Source of the DNA: Varroa destructor
Taxonomy: Eukaryota; Arthropoda; Arachnida; Mesostigmata; Varroidae
DNA length: 64,000 nt
Direction: 5' to 3'
Assembly (NCBI RefSeq): GCF_002443255.2
Contig: NW_019211457.1
Location: forward strand, 41,267,126 to 41,331,125
A program made the translations under genes and the position numbers. The first letter of the stretch is position 1; every line of letters begins with the position of its first letter. The notes under the pieces are model-generated. The model did not search any database. It was not told where the DNA came from and worked only from the letters and a program-made list of their open reading frames with translations. This document shows, in pieces, positions 63,341 through 64,000 of this stretch.

Positions 63341-64000
63341 CTGTTCTTCGGTTATCCACCAACTCTCCTTTCTTTTATCTTCCCTATTATAGATTTGATA
63401 TTCCATAGAATATACATTAATGCATCATGAAATGAATTCAACTATGAATCAATTGTACATATATGAAGTGCTTCCGTTGAAATCTTGTAAGCCAACTTCT
63501 TGGAAATAGCAAGAATTGATTTGCGTTTCGTATAACCTTTAAGCTTTATAGTGGATTATTTCCTTAAGCAAGAAATTTAGTTGACTTGACCTGCTTTTGG
63601 CTGTGTTTGGCAGGTCCGCGACATTATAGTTTCAGATAGCAGCATTATTGAACGCTTCTTTTGCGCGAAAATAGTCTAAGTTTATATTCAAGTGTATATT
63701 TCGAAGTTTTCTATCGAAAGTCTATTCACATGAAATACCGTACTTAGTTTAGTCAGGTAATGCCACAGGTAGTAATAGGTTCGCTTCTTTGCGTAGTTAG
63801 ACAATAATAGTGATCGTACACTGCATAATTGTGAAAAAGCGCCAAAGTCAATTTTTTGGGTTAGATATTTTCTATTCTATTTCCCTTAGCGTTTTCAGCT
63901 ATCAACAGATGTTTTCTCTGAAATTTGCAATGTAAGCATTCGAAAGACTCGGTGAAAGTTATGGCTTACATGTACAAAAGCTTAAAGGGATATGAGATCT
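63341..64000. other. 3' flank of PIGV; nothing else seen
   Basis: AT-rich. No canonical AATAAA close to the stop codon, so the poly(A) signal is probably a variant. No further coding segment. Confidence 0.5.

Overview
This is nuclear DNA from a eukaryote, most likely an arthropod and perhaps a chelicerate such as a mite. Genes are split by GT-AG introns, AT-rich DNA (about 60% AT by eye) lies between them, and there are microsatellites, a 100-N assembly gap and a decayed Tc1/mariner-like transposase. The arthropod call rests on several secreted glycine-rich, cuticle-type genes whose first intron cuts the signal peptide after 3-7 codons. The chelicerate guess is weaker: it rests on propeptides ending in Glu-Glu-Arg, as in spider secretory precursors. 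At this base composition about ten open stretches of 100 codons or more are expected by chance, so an open frame alone was not counted as a gene. Calls rest on family similarity, matching splice phases, or promoter-to-stop consistency.

Layout. 1-4.5 kb (minus): the N-terminal BRCT half of ECT2/pebble, the cytokinesis RhoGEF; the DH-PH half lies beyond the left edge. 5-15 kb: mostly non-coding, with a weak two-exon candidate near 6 kb, a TA-repeat duplication, a broken Tc1/mariner-like transposase at 11 kb and the gap at 14.85 kb. 15.2-16.9 kb: a GC-rich island with a good Kozak start (minus), a CA microsatellite and a TAGATGGCGCT element, probably the promoter and 5' UTR of a gene with large introns. 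18.5-19.7 kb (minus): a possible secreted cystatin-like gene. 22-51.8 kb: four minus-strand glycine-rich secreted protein genes (22.1-24.6, 32.4-36.1, 37.6-41.4 and 50.3-51.7 kb). Each has a TATA or TATA-like box and a phase-0 first intron inside the signal peptide. Three have an acidic/Ser-Thr pro-region ending in Glu-Glu-Arg, and two share an NGTEER motif. Weak exon candidates lie at 44-48 kb. 51.8-61.2 kb: nothing convincing. 61.3-63.3 kb (plus): PIGV (GPI mannosyltransferase 2), almost complete, with an apparent GC-AG intron.

ECT2 and PIGV are single-copy housekeeping genes flanking a taxon-specific cluster. The four glycine-rich genes look like related, locally duplicated secretory genes (cuticle, secreted fibre or glycine-rich defence peptides). 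They are the most interesting content of the window.
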